This document shows positions 36,971-46,074 of a stretch of DNA of 64,000 bases, piece after piece. How positions within the stretch are numbered: the first letter of the stretch is position 1; every line of letters starts with the position of its first letter. Both the position numbers and the translations under genes were made by a program. Source of the DNA: Pseudolactococcus chungangensis CAU 28 = DSM 22330 (GTDB lineage: Bacteria; Bacillota; Bacilli; Lactobacillales; Streptococcaceae); the NCBI RefSeq assembly GCF_002441885.1, contig NZ_JXJT01000002.1:1-64000 (forward strand), read 5' to 3'. The notes under the pieces are model-generated. The model was not told where the DNA came from and searched no databases. It saw only the letters and a program-made list of their open reading frames with translations.

Positions 36971-37044
36971 CCGTTGACTTTGGACCAAAATTGCTCAAAA
37001 GTTGCGTTCCCATTTTTTACTCAAACAAGGATAGGGAGATTTTT

Positions 37045-38763
37045 GTGATACATTTATTGCGCTATGCAAAGGCATACCGAAAGCAGATTATTTTGGGCCC
37101 CTTTTTCAAGTTTTTGGAGGCCGTTTTTGAATTGGTGCTACCTTTATTTATGGCACGCTTGATTGACCAAGGCGTGAGAGCAGGGCATCCAGCCACAGTT
37201 TGGCGAATGACAGTTTGGATGGTTACCATGTCAGTCATTGGTATGATTTGTGCGGTTATTTGTCAGTATTATGCCTCAATTGCATCGCAAGGCTTTGGTA
37301 CAAAATTACGCACGCAACTCATGAAAAAAATCAACCAGCTGTCCCATCAAGATTTAAATCAATTTGGAACAGATACGCTGATTACACGCTTAACCAGTGA
37401 TATTAATCAACTACAGCTTGCTTTAGCTATGTTAATTCGTTTGGTTGTTCGTGCACCATTTTTGAGTATCGGCTCTGTCATCATGGCTTTTTATATTGAT
37501 TGGCAAACAGGGTTGCTTTATTTAATTTTATTGCCGATTTTTTGTGCTATTTTATTTTTTATTGTGCGCTACAGCGTGCCACTTTATAGACGTGTCCAAG
37601 CAAAATTGGACCAGCTCAATGAACTGGTCAATCAAAATCTTAGCGGTGTGCGCGTCATTCGAGCCTTTGCCCGCCGAAAAGAAGATGTCAAACGTTTCGA
37701 TGATGCGGCTGATGATTTGGCAAACATCTACCAGCGCGTGACCAATCTATCGGCACTCTTGTCACCTGCAACGACACTAGTCATGAACCTCGGTATTGTC
37801 GCCTTGGTTTATATTGGTGGCTTTAAGGTCAATACCGGTCATCTAGCACCCGGCGAAGTCCTAGCCTTAATCAACTACATGAACCAGATGCTACTGGCTT
37901 TAATCGTTGTCTCTAACCTAGTGGTTATCTTTACCCGCGCAGCAGCGTCTAGTGTGCGTATCAACCAAGTCTTTGAAACGACCCCATCTTTGACCCAGCC
38001 CCAGCAAGCACAAACCGCACCGAGTCAGCTAGATTTTATCCGCTTTGAAAACGTCGCCTTTCGCTACGATGCAAACGGCGGTCTAGCTTTACAAAACATC
38101 AACTTTAGCCTCAAACCTGGTGAGTTCATAGGCATCACAGGCGCAACTGGTAGTGGTAAAACCACATTGACCCAGCTCATCCCACGTTTTTACGATGTAG
38201 CAGCAGGGCGTATCCTGGTCAATGGTTTAGATGTTCGAGAATGGGATTTGGCGGCGCTACGCCACCAAATAGCTTTCGTGCCACAGACCGCAGTACTCTT
38301 TCATGGCACGATCCGTGAGAATTTGCAATGGGGGAAAGCCGATGCGACTGATGCAGAATGTTTCCAAGCTTTGGCAACGGCCCAATGTCGTGAATTTGTC
38401 GAAAAATTACCAGAAGGACTAAATACTATGGTCATGGAAAATGGTAAAAACTTTTCAGGTGGTCAACGCCAACGTCTAACGATTGCACGCGCCTTAATTC
38501 GTAAGCCTAATCTCTTAATTTTGGATGATTCACTTTCTGCTCTAGACTATCAGACTGATTTAGACTTGCGACAAGCGCTCGCACGAGATTTAGATAGTGC
38601 TATGATTATTATTTCCCAACGCGTCCGCTCGATTCAGAAAGCTAAAGAAATCTTAGTCTTAGATAGCGGTTGTTTAGTCGGCAAAGGTAGCCACGAATCA
38701 TTGCTTGCAAGCTCGCATGAATACCAAGCAATTGTTGCATCACAGGAGGAAGAACATGACTAG
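37045..38763 (+). CDS. Heterodimeric multidrug ABC exporter, subunit 1 (degenerate ATP site)
   Basis: A half-transporter of 572 aa with six membrane helices and one ATPase domain. Walker A is GATGSGKTT and the signature NFSGGQRQRLTIARAL is intact. The residue after Walker B is Asp instead of the catalytic Glu (LLILDDSLSALD), and the H-loop His is replaced by Gln (IIISQRVRS). This is the non-catalytic partner pattern of exporters such as LmrC of L. lactis. The start is GTG 37045, 6 nt after AGGGAG; an open extension to 36940 has no ribosome-binding site. The stop overlaps the partner gene by 8 bp. Confidence 0.92.
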   Translation: MIHLLRYAKAYRKQIILGPFFKFLEAVFELVLPLFMARLIDQGVRAGHPATVWRMTVWMVTMSVIGMICAVICQYYASIASQGFGTKLRTQLMKKINQLSHQDLNQFGTDTLITRLTSDINQLQLALAMLIRLVVRAPFLSIGSVIMAFYIDWQTGLLYLILLPIFCAILFFIVRYSVPLYRRVQAKLDQLNELVNQNLSGVRVIRAFARRKEDVKRFDDAADDLANIYQRVTNLSALLSPATTLVMNLGIVALVYIGGFKVNTGHLAPGEVLALINYMNQMLLALIVVSNLVVIFTRAAASSVRINQVFETTPSLTQPQQAQTAPSQLDFIRFENVAFRYDANGGLALQNINFSLKPGEFIGITGATGSGKTTLTQLIPRFYDVAAGRILVNGLDVREWDLAALRHQIAFVPQTAVLFHGTIRENLQWGKADATDAECFQALATAQCREFVEKLPEGLNTMVMENGKNFSGGQRQRLTIARALIRKPNLLILDDSLSALDYQTDLDLRQALARDLDSAMIIISQRVRSIQKAKEILVLDSGCLVGKGSHESLLASSHEYQAIVASQEEEHD

Positions 38764-40507
38764 AACAAATCAAAAAGCCTCGTGGCGGTTCTTTTTACCC
38801 TACCTACTTGCCTTTCGCTTAGAGCTTATCTTATCAATTATTTTAGGCTTGGCTAGTGGTGTCACAGTCGTTTTGACGACATATTACATTGGTTTAAGTG
38901 TCGACCAAATGGTACATCAAGGTCAGGTTAATTTCTCAACACTTCGTTACATTTTAATGCGACTTGTCGTTGTCTTACTTGTCACAGTCATCAGCCAGTG
39001 GCTTATTCAACGCTTGAGTAATCGCCTGTCCTATCGCTCAGTTGCTGTCCTGCGTAAAGATGCTTATGAACACCTGAATCAGTTACCACTACGCTATTAT
39101 GACCAAACCGCTCATGGCAATATCGTCAGTCGCTTCACGAATGATATGGATAACATTTCAGTTGCGAGCGCTGCAGTCTTTAATCAGCTGTTCTCTGGCA
39201 TCACAGTTGTCATTATTGCGCTAGTCTTTATGTTATATTTGAGCCCGATTTTGACCTTGGTTGTTTTGATTTCAACACCGATTATTTTCTTAGTGTCTTG
39301 GCTAGTTGCGCGTACCTCACAGCAAGACTTTGTGAGCCAGCAACAGATTATTGGAGACATTTCAGGTTATATGACGGAAATGATTGGCAATCAGAAAACG
39401 GTTAAGGCTTTTCAACGAGAAACAGTCAATCAAGCCCATTTTGAGGTCTTAAACCAAGAACTCTATATCAAAGGTCAGAAAGCACAATTTTCTTCTGCTT
39501 TGACCAATCCCTTGTCACGTTTTGTAGACCATTTGGCTTATCTATCAGTGGGGTGTGTTGGTGGTCTCATGGCTCTCAACGGGTCTACAACAGTGACGAT
39601 TGGTGTGATTTCTAGCTTTACAATCTATGCCACTCAGTTTTCTAAACCTTTTATTGAGATTTCAGGGATTACAACACAGATTCAGACCGCGTTCGCTGGC
39701 TTGAAACGCACCCAAGAACTTATGAACCAACCGATAGAGCAACCAGATGCACCAGATGCACAAGTTTTGGAACATGCTAAAGGGGAAATTGATTTTCAAG
39801 ATGTCAGCTTTGGTTATGATCCTGGGCAATCCTTGATTACCGATTTTTCACTCAAGGTCGCCCCTGGTGAAATGATTGCCATCGTCGGAAAAACTGGTGC
39901 AGGTAAATCAACACTGATTAATCTCTTGATGCGTTTTTACGATGTAGATAAAGGGGCAATTTTAATAGACGGGACTGATATTCGTGATATGACGCGTGAT
40001 AGCTTACGGCAAAGCTTTGGTATGGTCTTACAAGAAACCTGGTTGTTTGGCAGTTCTTTGCGAGCCAATCTCTGCTATGGTCGTGAAGATGCAACAGATG
40101 AAGAAATTTATGCCGCTTTGAAAGCATCACATATGTATGATTTTGTCATGCGCTTGCCAGATAAGCTAGAGACTCAGATTGGTACCCACGCTCTCAAAAT
40201 TTCTGAGGGTCAACGTCAGCTTTTAACCATTGCACGAACCATGATTAGTCAACCTGATATGCTTATTTTAGATGAGGCAACAAGTTCAGTAGATACCTTG
40301 ACAGAGCAAAAAATTTCAGAGGCCTTCTTAACCATGATGACAGGACGTACAAGTTTTGTCATCGCTCACCGTCTATCAACAATTCGAAATGCCGACAAAA
40401 TTTTAGTCCTGAATCAAGGTCAAATTGTTGAAATAGGTAGTCACGACGACTTAATGGCGAGACATGGCTATTATTATCAGTTACAGCAAGCCCAATTTGC
40501 CAAGTAA
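38756..40507 (+). CDS. Heterodimeric multidrug ABC exporter, subunit 2 (catalytic)
   Basis: 583 aa with six membrane helices and an ATPase domain with Walker A GKTGAGKST, canonical Walker B plus Glu (MLILDEATSSVD) and H-loop His (FVIAHRLSTI). Its signature is altered, KISEGQRQLLTIA instead of LSGGQ. Together with subunit 1 this gives one complete ATP site (this Walker B, partner signature) and one degenerate site, as in LmrCD and BmrCD. ATG 38756 follows AGGAGG; the 17 upstream codons are ignored. Best call: LmrD-like. Confidence 0.92.
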   Translation: MTRTNQKASWRFFLPYLLAFRLELILSIILGLASGVTVVLTTYYIGLSVDQMVHQGQVNFSTLRYILMRLVVVLLVTVISQWLIQRLSNRLSYRSVAVLRKDAYEHLNQLPLRYYDQTAHGNIVSRFTNDMDNISVASAAVFNQLFSGITVVIIALVFMLYLSPILTLVVLISTPIIFLVSWLVARTSQQDFVSQQQIIGDISGYMTEMIGNQKTVKAFQRETVNQAHFEVLNQELYIKGQKAQFSSALTNPLSRFVDHLAYLSVGCVGGLMALNGSTTVTIGVISSFTIYATQFSKPFIEISGITTQIQTAFAGLKRTQELMNQPIEQPDAPDAQVLEHAKGEIDFQDVSFGYDPGQSLITDFSLKVAPGEMIAIVGKTGAGKSTLINLLMRFYDVDKGAILIDGTDIRDMTRDSLRQSFGMVLQETWLFGSSLRANLCYGREDATDEEIYAALKASHMYDFVMRLPDKLETQIGTHALKISEGQRQLLTIARTMISQPDMLILDEATSSVDTLTEQKISEAFLTMMTGRTSFVIAHRLSTIRNADKILVLNQGQIVEIGSHDDLMARHGYYYQLQQAQFAK

Positions 40508-40516
40508 AATTAATAA

Positions 40517-40550
40517 CGAAAAGCGTCTGAGATTTTTCTCGGCTTTTTTC
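40517..40550 (+). terminator. Terminator of the ABC exporter operon
   Basis: An AAAAGC...GCTTTT stem with an inner CTGAGA/TCTCGG pairing and a T run. The -10 TATAAT of dut follows at once. Confidence 0.7.
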
Positions 40551-40588
40551 GTATAATAGGATATAGAAATTAAAATATTGGAGAAAAT

Positions 40589-41035
40589 ATGAAAACAAGA
40601 GGATTTGAACGCGTTACAGCTTATGAAAACGCAGGAATCGACCTACCCCTTAGAAGTACTGCACACGCAGCAGGTTACGACTTTATCGCAGCAGAAACAA
40701 TCAGCCTAAACCCAGGTGAAATCAAACTCATTCCGACAGGTATCAAAGCCTATATGCAACCAGGCGAAGTGCTCTACCTCTATGACCGCTCATCTAATCC
40801 ACGTAAAAAAGGTCTAGTTTTGATTAACAGCGTTGGTGTTATTGACGGTGATTACTATGGTAATCCAGATAATGAAGGACACATCTTTGCTCAAATGAAA
40901 AACATCACTGATCAAATCGTAGAAGTTGCCAAAGGCGAACGCATCGTCCAAGGTGTTTTTGCACCATTTCTATTAGCAGATGGCGACCGTGCTGAAGGTA
41001 CACGCATCGGTGGCTTTGGTAGCACAGGGGCATAA
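40589..41035 (+). CDS. dut: dUTP diphosphatase
   Basis: A 148-aa trimeric dUTPase that keeps uracil out of DNA. The five family motifs can be followed: [40 protein letters not shown] and the C-terminal RIGGFGSTG arm. The ribosome-binding site GGAGAAA precedes ATG 40589. radA starts one base after its stop. Confidence 0.95.
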   Translation: MKTRGFERVTAYENAGIDLPLRSTAHAAGYDFIAAETISLNPGEIKLIPTGIKAYMQPGEVLYLYDRSSNPRKKGLVLINSVGVIDGDYYGNPDNEGHIFAQMKNITDQIVEVAKGERIVQGVFAPFLLADGDRAEGTRIGGFGSTGA

Positions 41036-41036
41036 A

Positions 41037-42398
41037 ATGGCGAAAGCAAAATCAAAATTCGTCTGCCAATCTTGTGGGTATCAGTCACCCAAATATTTGG
41101 GTCGCTGTCCTAATTGTGGCGCATGGAATTCTTTTGTCGAAGAAGTTGAAGCAAAAGAGGTCAAAAATGCGCGCGTGACCCTGACTGGTGAAAAAACACG
41201 ACCTGTTAAACTAGGTGAAGTCGAAAGCTTGGCTACACCACGCGTTTTGACAAATATGGGAGAATTTAATCGTGTACTAGGTGGCGGTGTCGTGCCAGGT
41301 AGCTTGATACTTATCGGTGGTGACCCGGGTATTGGCAAATCAACCATTCTTTTACAAGTGTCAGTGCAGTTGGCTAATATTGGGCGTGTTCTTTATGTTT
41401 CAGGTGAGGAATCAGCCCAACAAATCAAAATGCGTGCAGAACGTTTAGGTGATTTGGACTCGGATTTCTATCTCTATGCAGAAAATAACATGCAGAACAT
41501 CCGAACTGAAATTGAAAAATTACAACCAGATTTTTTAGTTATTGACTCCATCCAAACCGTGATGAGTCCCGAAATCACAGGTGTACAAGGCTCGGTGAGT
41601 CAAGTACGGGAAGTGACCGCTGAGTTACTCCAAATCGCAAAAACCAATAATATTGCCACCTTTATCGTCGGTCATGTGACCAAGGAAGGTAGCCTTGCCG
41701 GTCCGAGAATGCTAGAACATATGGTAGATACGGTGCTTTATTTTGAAGGTGAGCGCCAGCATACCTTTCGGATTTTGCGGGCCGTGAAAAATCGATTTGG
41801 CTCGACCAATGAAATTGGGATTTTTGAGATGCAATCTCAAGGACTCGTTGAAGTCACCAATCCAAGTGAAATTTTTTTAGAAGAACGTTTAGAAGGGGCA
41901 ACAGGTTCAGCTATTGTCGTCTCTATGGAAGGGACAAGACCAATTTTGGTTGAGATTCAAGCACTTGTCACACCAACAATTTTTGGTAATGCTAGACGGA
42001 CAACCTCGGGCCTTGATTTTAATCGCGTCAGCTTGATTATGGCAGTACTTGAGAAGCGCGCTAATCTCTTGCTCCAAAATCAAGATGCCTACCTCAAATC
42101 AGCAGGTGGCGTGAAACTTGATGAGCCAGCAATTGACTTAGCGATTGCAGTAGCTATCGCCTCAAGTTATAAAGAAAAACCGACTGCACCAGATGTTGCC
42201 TTTGTCGGTGAGATCGGATTGACTGGGGAGATTCGTCGTGTCAATCGTATCGAGAGTCGCATTAATGAAGCAGCAAAATTAGGCTTTAAAAAACTCTATG
42301 CCCCTAAAAATGCTTTAGCAGGTTTAGAGATACCACCAGAAATAGAAGTTATTGGTGTCACAACTTTAGCGGAAGTTTTGCAGAAGGTGTTCGGTTAA
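41037..42398 (+). CDS. radA: DNA repair protein RadA
   Basis: RadA is a RecA-like hexameric helicase that extends recombination intermediates, important in transformation and repair. 453 aa: a C4 zinc finger [18 protein letters not shown], Walker [11 protein letters not shown], the RadA motif KNRFG, and a Lon-like C-terminal domain ([20 protein letters not shown]). ATG 41037 is chosen over an open frame to 40980 that overlaps dut. Confidence 0.96.
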   Translation: MAKAKSKFVCQSCGYQSPKYLGRCPNCGAWNSFVEEVEAKEVKNARVTLTGEKTRPVKLGEVESLATPRVLTNMGEFNRVLGGGVVPGSLILIGGDPGIGKSTILLQVSVQLANIGRVLYVSGEESAQQIKMRAERLGDLDSDFYLYAENNMQNIRTEIEKLQPDFLVIDSIQTVMSPEITGVQGSVSQVREVTAELLQIAKTNNIATFIVGHVTKEGSLAGPRMLEHMVDTVLYFEGERQHTFRILRAVKNRFGSTNEIGIFEMQSQGLVEVTNPSEIFLEERLEGATGSAIVVSMEGTRPILVEIQALVTPTIFGNARRTTSGLDFNRVSLIMAVLEKRANLLLQNQDAYLKSAGGVKLDEPAIDLAIAVAIASSYKEKPTAPDVAFVGEIGLTGEIRRVNRIESRINEAAKLGFKKLYAPKNALAGLEIPPEIEVIGVTTLAEVLQKVFG

Positions 42399-42431
42399 TC
42401 AAGGTATTTTTATGTTAATTATGATAAAATG

Positions 42432-42466
42432 AAGATGTGTACCATTGAGTGACACATCTTTATTTT
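42432..42466 (+). terminator. Terminator of dut-radA
   Basis: A 9-bp stem (42432-42440 with 42452-42460), an 11-nt loop and a short T run. Confidence 0.75.
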
Positions 42467-42508
42467 TCAATTGTGGTAGCGTAACCAACCTATCATACAA
42501 TTGCACTT

Positions 42509-42733
42509 GAGTTTCGACTCTCTAATGTTAGGGAAAAGATATTAGGATGCACATTACCTGCATCCTTCACCTATTTTCCTAACAATAAGCAGTCGCCTCA
42601 ACATCTTATTTAACTGAGTTTTGGCTCCTTGAGACTAGGAAAAAAGATAAAAGTGGGCAGACACTGTCGTGTCTTGACGTCTTTTCCTATTTTTCATAGT
42701 CTCAAACCAGTCGCCTCAACATCTTGAAGGAGG
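42509..42733 (+). promoter_or_regulatory. Tandem structured leader upstream of the PIN-TRAM operon
   Basis: Two similar units of about 105-115 nt. Each has a small hairpin GAGT-TTYG-RCTC (42509-42520; 42616-42627), a long hairpin with a conserved GGAAAA/TTTTCC part (42526-42584; 42631-42703, the second tipped by AGACAC-TGTC-GTGTCT), and the tail CAGTCGCCTCAACATCTT (42590-42607; 42708-42725). The second tail touches the ribosome-binding site. CTCCTT at 42625-42630 is complementary to AAGGAG at 42727-42732. A single unit of the same type precedes ackA. Confidence 0.7.
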
Positions 42734-42742
42734 AATGAATGT

Positions 42743-43816
42743 ATGAAAAGAATTATCATTCACGCCTTGATGGCTATTGTCGGTGCTACACTTGGCGATA
42801 CGTTTTTACCCGAATTTTGGGTGCTCATCCATCAAAGGCAATTTGAAAACAACGCAGTGGTCAATAGTTTAATTGGCGCAATTATTTTTCTGATTTTTTC
42901 TTTTATATTTATCAGACTACTGCTGAACTTTGTCGAAAAAATTGACCAAACGATTGCAACTATCAATATTCCTAAAATTACTTGGGGATTTATGGGAGGA
43001 GTGATTGGTCTTATCATTGGCGCTATTGCAAGTATCCCACTATGGATTTTGCGGACACCGATTTTATCAACGATTATTCCGTTTTTATTGATGATGCTAA
43101 CGATTTATGTTGGGTATAGCATTTCGTCAAAACGTGAAGCTGATATTTTCAAATTTTTCAGTCGAAAAAAAGTAGCGGTGGCTGAAAAAGCAGAGAAACC
43201 AGAGAAAAGAGATAAACGTAAAAATAAAAATTACGCTAAATTGTTGGACACAAGTGTTCTGATTGACGGTCGGATTTTTGATATTTTGAAAACAGGCTTT
43301 TTGGACGGCGAAATTATCGTGCCTAACTTTGTCTTGTTAGAGTTGCAACTGTTGTCTGACAGTAACGATAACTTAAAACGAGCCAAAGGTCGTAGAGGAC
43401 TTGATTTAGTCAATGACATGAAGGAAATTGCCAAAGTCACGGTGACGAATAAGGATTATTCTGATATTCATGAAGTTGATACGAAACTTTTACGCTACGC
43501 ATCAGAAACTGGTGCAGCACTGGTTACCAATGATTTCAATCTCAATAAAGTAGCTGAAATTCAAGGTGTGCAAGTTTTAAATATCAATGACTTAGCAAAC
43601 GCAGTAAAACCGCAGCTTATTGTCGGTGATACACTCGATATTCAGATTGTGAAAAAAGGGACGGAGCGTCGTCAAGGGATAGGTTATCTGCCAGATGGTA
43701 CGATGATTGTTGTTGAAGAGACGGCTAATTTAATTGATAAAATGGTTAAAATCGAGGTGACTAAGTCACTTCAAACATCAGCTGGTCGCATGATTTTTGG
43801 AGAATTGGCACGATGA
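42743..43816 (+). CDS. Membrane-anchored PIN-TRAM domain protein (YacL family)
   Basis: 357 aa. Four membrane helices occupy residues 1-130, then a basic linker ([13 protein letters not shown]). A PIN nuclease domain follows ([30 protein letters not shown]) with its acidic residues in place, and a C-terminal TRAM domain from about residue 290. The YacL layout suggests an RNase or RNA-binding protein at the membrane; the substrate is unknown. AAGGAGG precedes ATG 42743. Its stop overlaps the ispD ATG (ATGA). Confidence 0.92.
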   Translation: MKRIIIHALMAIVGATLGDTFLPEFWVLIHQRQFENNAVVNSLIGAIIFLIFSFIFIRLLLNFVEKIDQTIATINIPKITWGFMGGVIGLIIGAIASIPLWILRTPILSTIIPFLLMMLTIYVGYSISSKREADIFKFFSRKKVAVAEKAEKPEKRDKRKNKNYAKLLDTSVLIDGRIFDILKTGFLDGEIIVPNFVLLELQLLSDSNDNLKRAKGRRGLDLVNDMKEIAKVTVTNKDYSDIHEVDTKLLRYASETGAALVTNDFNLNKVAEIQGVQVLNINDLANAVKPQLIVGDTLDIQIVKKGTERRQGIGYLPDGTMIVVEETANLIDKMVKIEVTKSLQTSAGRMIFGELAR

Positions 43817-44493
43817 TTGATCAGGGTCATAAAGCCTATAGCGCGGTACTTTTAGCTGCGGGTTCAGGAAGTCGAATGGCTGCTGCTTGTAACAAGATTT
43901 TTTTGACTTTAGCAGATAAGGCGATTTTTCAATATGGCTTAGAGTTATTCTTGTCAGATTCAGATTGTAAGCAAGTAATTTTGGTTGGAAAAGCTGAAGA
44001 AAAATCCTATTTTACTGATTATTTATCAGATAGGGTATGCTTTGTTGTCGGTGGCGCAGAACGTCAAGATTCAGTTAGACATGCGCTTAAAGAGGTTTCG
44101 GAGGATGCTGTTATGATTCATGATGGGGCGCGACCATTTGTCACGCTATCTGAATTAGCGGCCCTAAAAGCCTACAATAATGCGATTTTGGCAGTGCCTG
44201 TTAAGGATACTATTAAGCAGGTCAACCATCAGGAGCAGATCAGTCAGACTGTACCACGTGAAAATCTCTGGGGTGCTCAGACACCACAATTTTTTGAGAC
44301 CAGTCTCATCCAAAAAGTGCATCAGGATGCGCATTCGAAAGCGTTTCTGGGGACTGACGATGCGAGTTTAGTTGAGGTCTTTTCTGATAAGCCTATTACC
44401 ATTGTCCCAGGTTCTTATGAAAATATCAAAATCACGACACCAGAAGATTTGATTTTCGGTCAAGCGATTTTAACACATCGGTCTGAGGCCTGA
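43813..44493 (+). CDS. ispD: 2-C-methyl-D-erythritol 4-phosphate cytidylyltransferase
   Basis: A 226-aa nucleotidyltransferase. It has the N-terminal signature [19 protein letters not shown], the middle [10 protein letters not shown] and IHDGARPFV, and the late GTDDASLVE. In the MEP pathway this enzyme joins CTP to methylerythritol phosphate. It overlaps the PIN-TRAM gene and shares an operon with ispF, the next-but-one step; ispE is not in the window. Lactococci are usually thought to use mevalonate, so a partial MEP set deserves a check. A TarI-like role (ribitol-phosphate) is a less likely alternative. Confidence 0.88.
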   Translation: MIDQGHKAYSAVLLAAGSGSRMAAACNKIFLTLADKAIFQYGLELFLSDSDCKQVILVGKAEEKSYFTDYLSDRVCFVVGGAERQDSVRHALKEVSEDAVMIHDGARPFVTLSELAALKAYNNAILAVPVKDTIKQVNHQEQISQTVPRENLWGAQTPQFFETSLIQKVHQDAHSKAFLGTDDASLVEVFSDKPITIVPGSYENIKITTPEDLIFGQAILTHRSEA

Positions 44494-44554
44494 GGTGTTT
44501 TGTGATGATTTTTGCTACAATGTAAGCAACATAATCAACAGAAATGGAGTGAAG

Positions 44555-45319
44555 ATGATGGCTGATAACAAAATGAAGTACACAATTGACAGTAATATGC
44601 AGTTTCCGATGATTGAAATTGCGTTGGAAACAGGAGAGTTTGCCTACATTCAGCGTGGTAGTATGATCTATCATAATGCTGCAGTAACGTTAACGTCTGA
44701 GTTGAACGCAAAAGGAAGTGGTATTGGTAAGCTGTTTAAAGCAGCGGGTCGTGCCATGACATCAGGTGAAAGTGTCTTTATCACCAAAGCAGTGTCAAAT
44801 AACGATAACGGTATCATCGCACTAGCCCCCTCGACGCCTGGTCAAGTTATGCCCCTAGACCTTGGCAGTAAACAATATCGACTAAACGATGGCGCTTTCT
44901 TAGCACTTGACGGTAGCGCCCAGTATACTATGGAACGGCAAAGTGTCGGCAAAGCCTTTTTTGGTGGACAAGGTGGGCTATTCGTCATGACGACAGATGG
45001 CATTGGGACATTACTTGTGAATGCTTTTGGGAGCATTAAAAAAATCGAACTCCAAAGTCAAGAAATCACAATTGATAATGCACATGTCGTTGCTTGGTCA
45101 GACACATTGGACTACAATATTCACCTGGAAAACGGTTTTGTACAGTCCATTGGCACGGGTGAAGGTATCGTCAACACCTTCCGTGGCACCGGCGAAATCT
45201 ACGTGCAAAGCCTTAACATTGAAACCTTTGCCAACATCATGAAAAACTACATCGTAACAGACGGTCACTCAAGCTCATCTGGTAACCCACTAGGAGGATT
45301 ATTTGATGCCCTCACTTAA
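44555..45319 (+). CDS. AIM24 family protein
   Basis: 254 aa of repeated beta-strands typical of the AIM24/TIGR00266 fold: MKYTIDSNMQFPMIEIALETGE, YIQRGSMIYHN, LTSELNAKGSGIGKLFKAAGR, MTSGESVFITKA and NTFRGTGEIYVQS. No membrane helix. The molecular function is unknown. GGAGTG lies just upstream of two adjacent ATG codons (44555 and 44558). It overlaps ispF by 14 bp; the ispF ribosome-binding site AGGAGG is inside its last codons. Confidence 0.88.
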   Translation: MMADNKMKYTIDSNMQFPMIEIALETGEFAYIQRGSMIYHNAAVTLTSELNAKGSGIGKLFKAAGRAMTSGESVFITKAVSNNDNGIIALAPSTPGQVMPLDLGSKQYRLNDGAFLALDGSAQYTMERQSVGKAFFGGQGGLFVMTTDGIGTLLVNAFGSIKKIELQSQEITIDNAHVVAWSDTLDYNIHLENGFVQSIGTGEGIVNTFRGTGEIYVQSLNIETFANIMKNYIVTDGHSSSSGNPLGGLFDALT

Positions 45320-45788
45320 AATCGGCCACGGTTATGATGTCCATCAGTTGGTAAATGGTCGTCAGTTGATTATCGGAGGTGTGAACATTCCGCATGAAAC
45401 AGGACTCTTAGGCCATTCAGATGCGGATGTGCTTTTACATGCTATCACGGATGCTATCATTGGAGCACTGGGCATGGGCGACATCGGTCACGCCTTTCCG
45501 GATACCAATCCAGAAACTGAAGGCATTGCCTCAACACAAATCTTAGCTGATATCTATCAGAAAATGGTTGAAAAAGGCTATGAGATTGGCAATATTGACG
45601 CCACGATTTTGGCTGAAGCACCTAAAATGGCACCACATTTACAACAAATGAAACAAAATATCGCCAGAATTTTACAGACAGATATTGCCAACATCAATAT
45701 CAAAGCGACAACAACTGAAAAACTTGGTTTTGTCGGTCGTCGTGAAGGCATGGCTTGTGAAGCGGTCGTCTTGATTAGTCAAGTTTAA
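45306..45788 (+). CDS. ispF: 2-C-methyl-D-erythritol 2,4-cyclodiphosphate synthase
   Basis: A 160-aa trimeric MEP-pathway enzyme. It carries MPSLKIGHGYDVHQL with the metal-binding DxH, GHSDADVLLHAITDAIIGALGMGDIG, the DTNPE loop and ATTTEKLGFVGR near the C-terminus, all normal. ATG 45306 is 8 nt after AGGAGG; a TTG at 45303 in the same frame is ignored. Last intact gene of the PIN-TRAM/ispD/AIM24 operon. Confidence 0.93.
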   Translation: MPSLKIGHGYDVHQLVNGRQLIIGGVNIPHETGLLGHSDADVLLHAITDAIIGALGMGDIGHAFPDTNPETEGIASTQILADIYQKMVEKGYEIGNIDATILAEAPKMAPHLQQMKQNIARILQTDIANINIKATTTEKLGFVGRREGMACEAVVLISQV

Positions 45789-45800
45789 AGTCAGGAGAAA

Positions 45801-45961
45801 TGCCTTGAAGAAGAAAAAATAATTCAGGCATAGGGACCGATCTCGCTTTAGGCGTTAGTTTAGGTTTGATTTTTTAAAATTTAGCTCTAGGTATTTGTCT
45901 TGGTGAATGATTTGGTAGTCTGTATGACCGTGACCAGCACAAGAAAGATAAAGAAGATTAA
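45801..45961 (+). pseudogene. Decayed small glycine-rich membrane protein
   Basis: After CAGGAGA and an ATG that stops at once, one frame reads NSGIGTDLALGVSLGLIF, a stop, NLALGICLGE, a stop, FGSLYDRDQHKKDKED. This is the layout of glycine-zipper small membrane proteins of about 50 aa. Two in-frame stops and a lost start make it a pseudogene. Confidence 0.6.
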
Positions 45962-45990
45962 AGCGCAGCAAGAAAGTTAGCGCTTTTTTT
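45960..45990 (+). terminator. Terminator of the ispD-ispF operon
   Basis: A 7-bp stem AAAGCGC/GCGCTTT (45960-45966 with 45980-45986) and a T run. Confidence 0.82.
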
Positions 45991-45997
45991 GATATTT

Positions 45998-46054
45998 TGG
46001 TAAAATAGGAATGACGATTGAAACAAAAGTTTATAAACCAATCTTGGTTTATAA
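45998..46054 (+). promoter_or_regulatory. gltX promoter and perfect leader hairpin
   Basis: An extended -10 TGG-TAAAAT (45998-46006) is followed by a perfect 11-bp hairpin with a TC loop (46031-46041 with 46044-46054), ending 5 nt before the AAGGA ribosome-binding site. It could be an operator or an mRNA hairpin. Confidence 0.55.
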
Positions 46055-46074
46055 GTTAGATTAAGGACGTAAAA

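Noticed and set aside
42832-43017. Minus-strand frames inside the PIN-TRAM gene and similar frames inside other genes
   Set aside because: They are antisense shadows of well-supported genes.
43000-44493. TarI (ribitol-phosphate cytidylyltransferase) instead of IspD
   Set aside because: Co-location with ispF favours IspD; TarI usually neighbours tarJ and wall-polymer genes, which are absent here.
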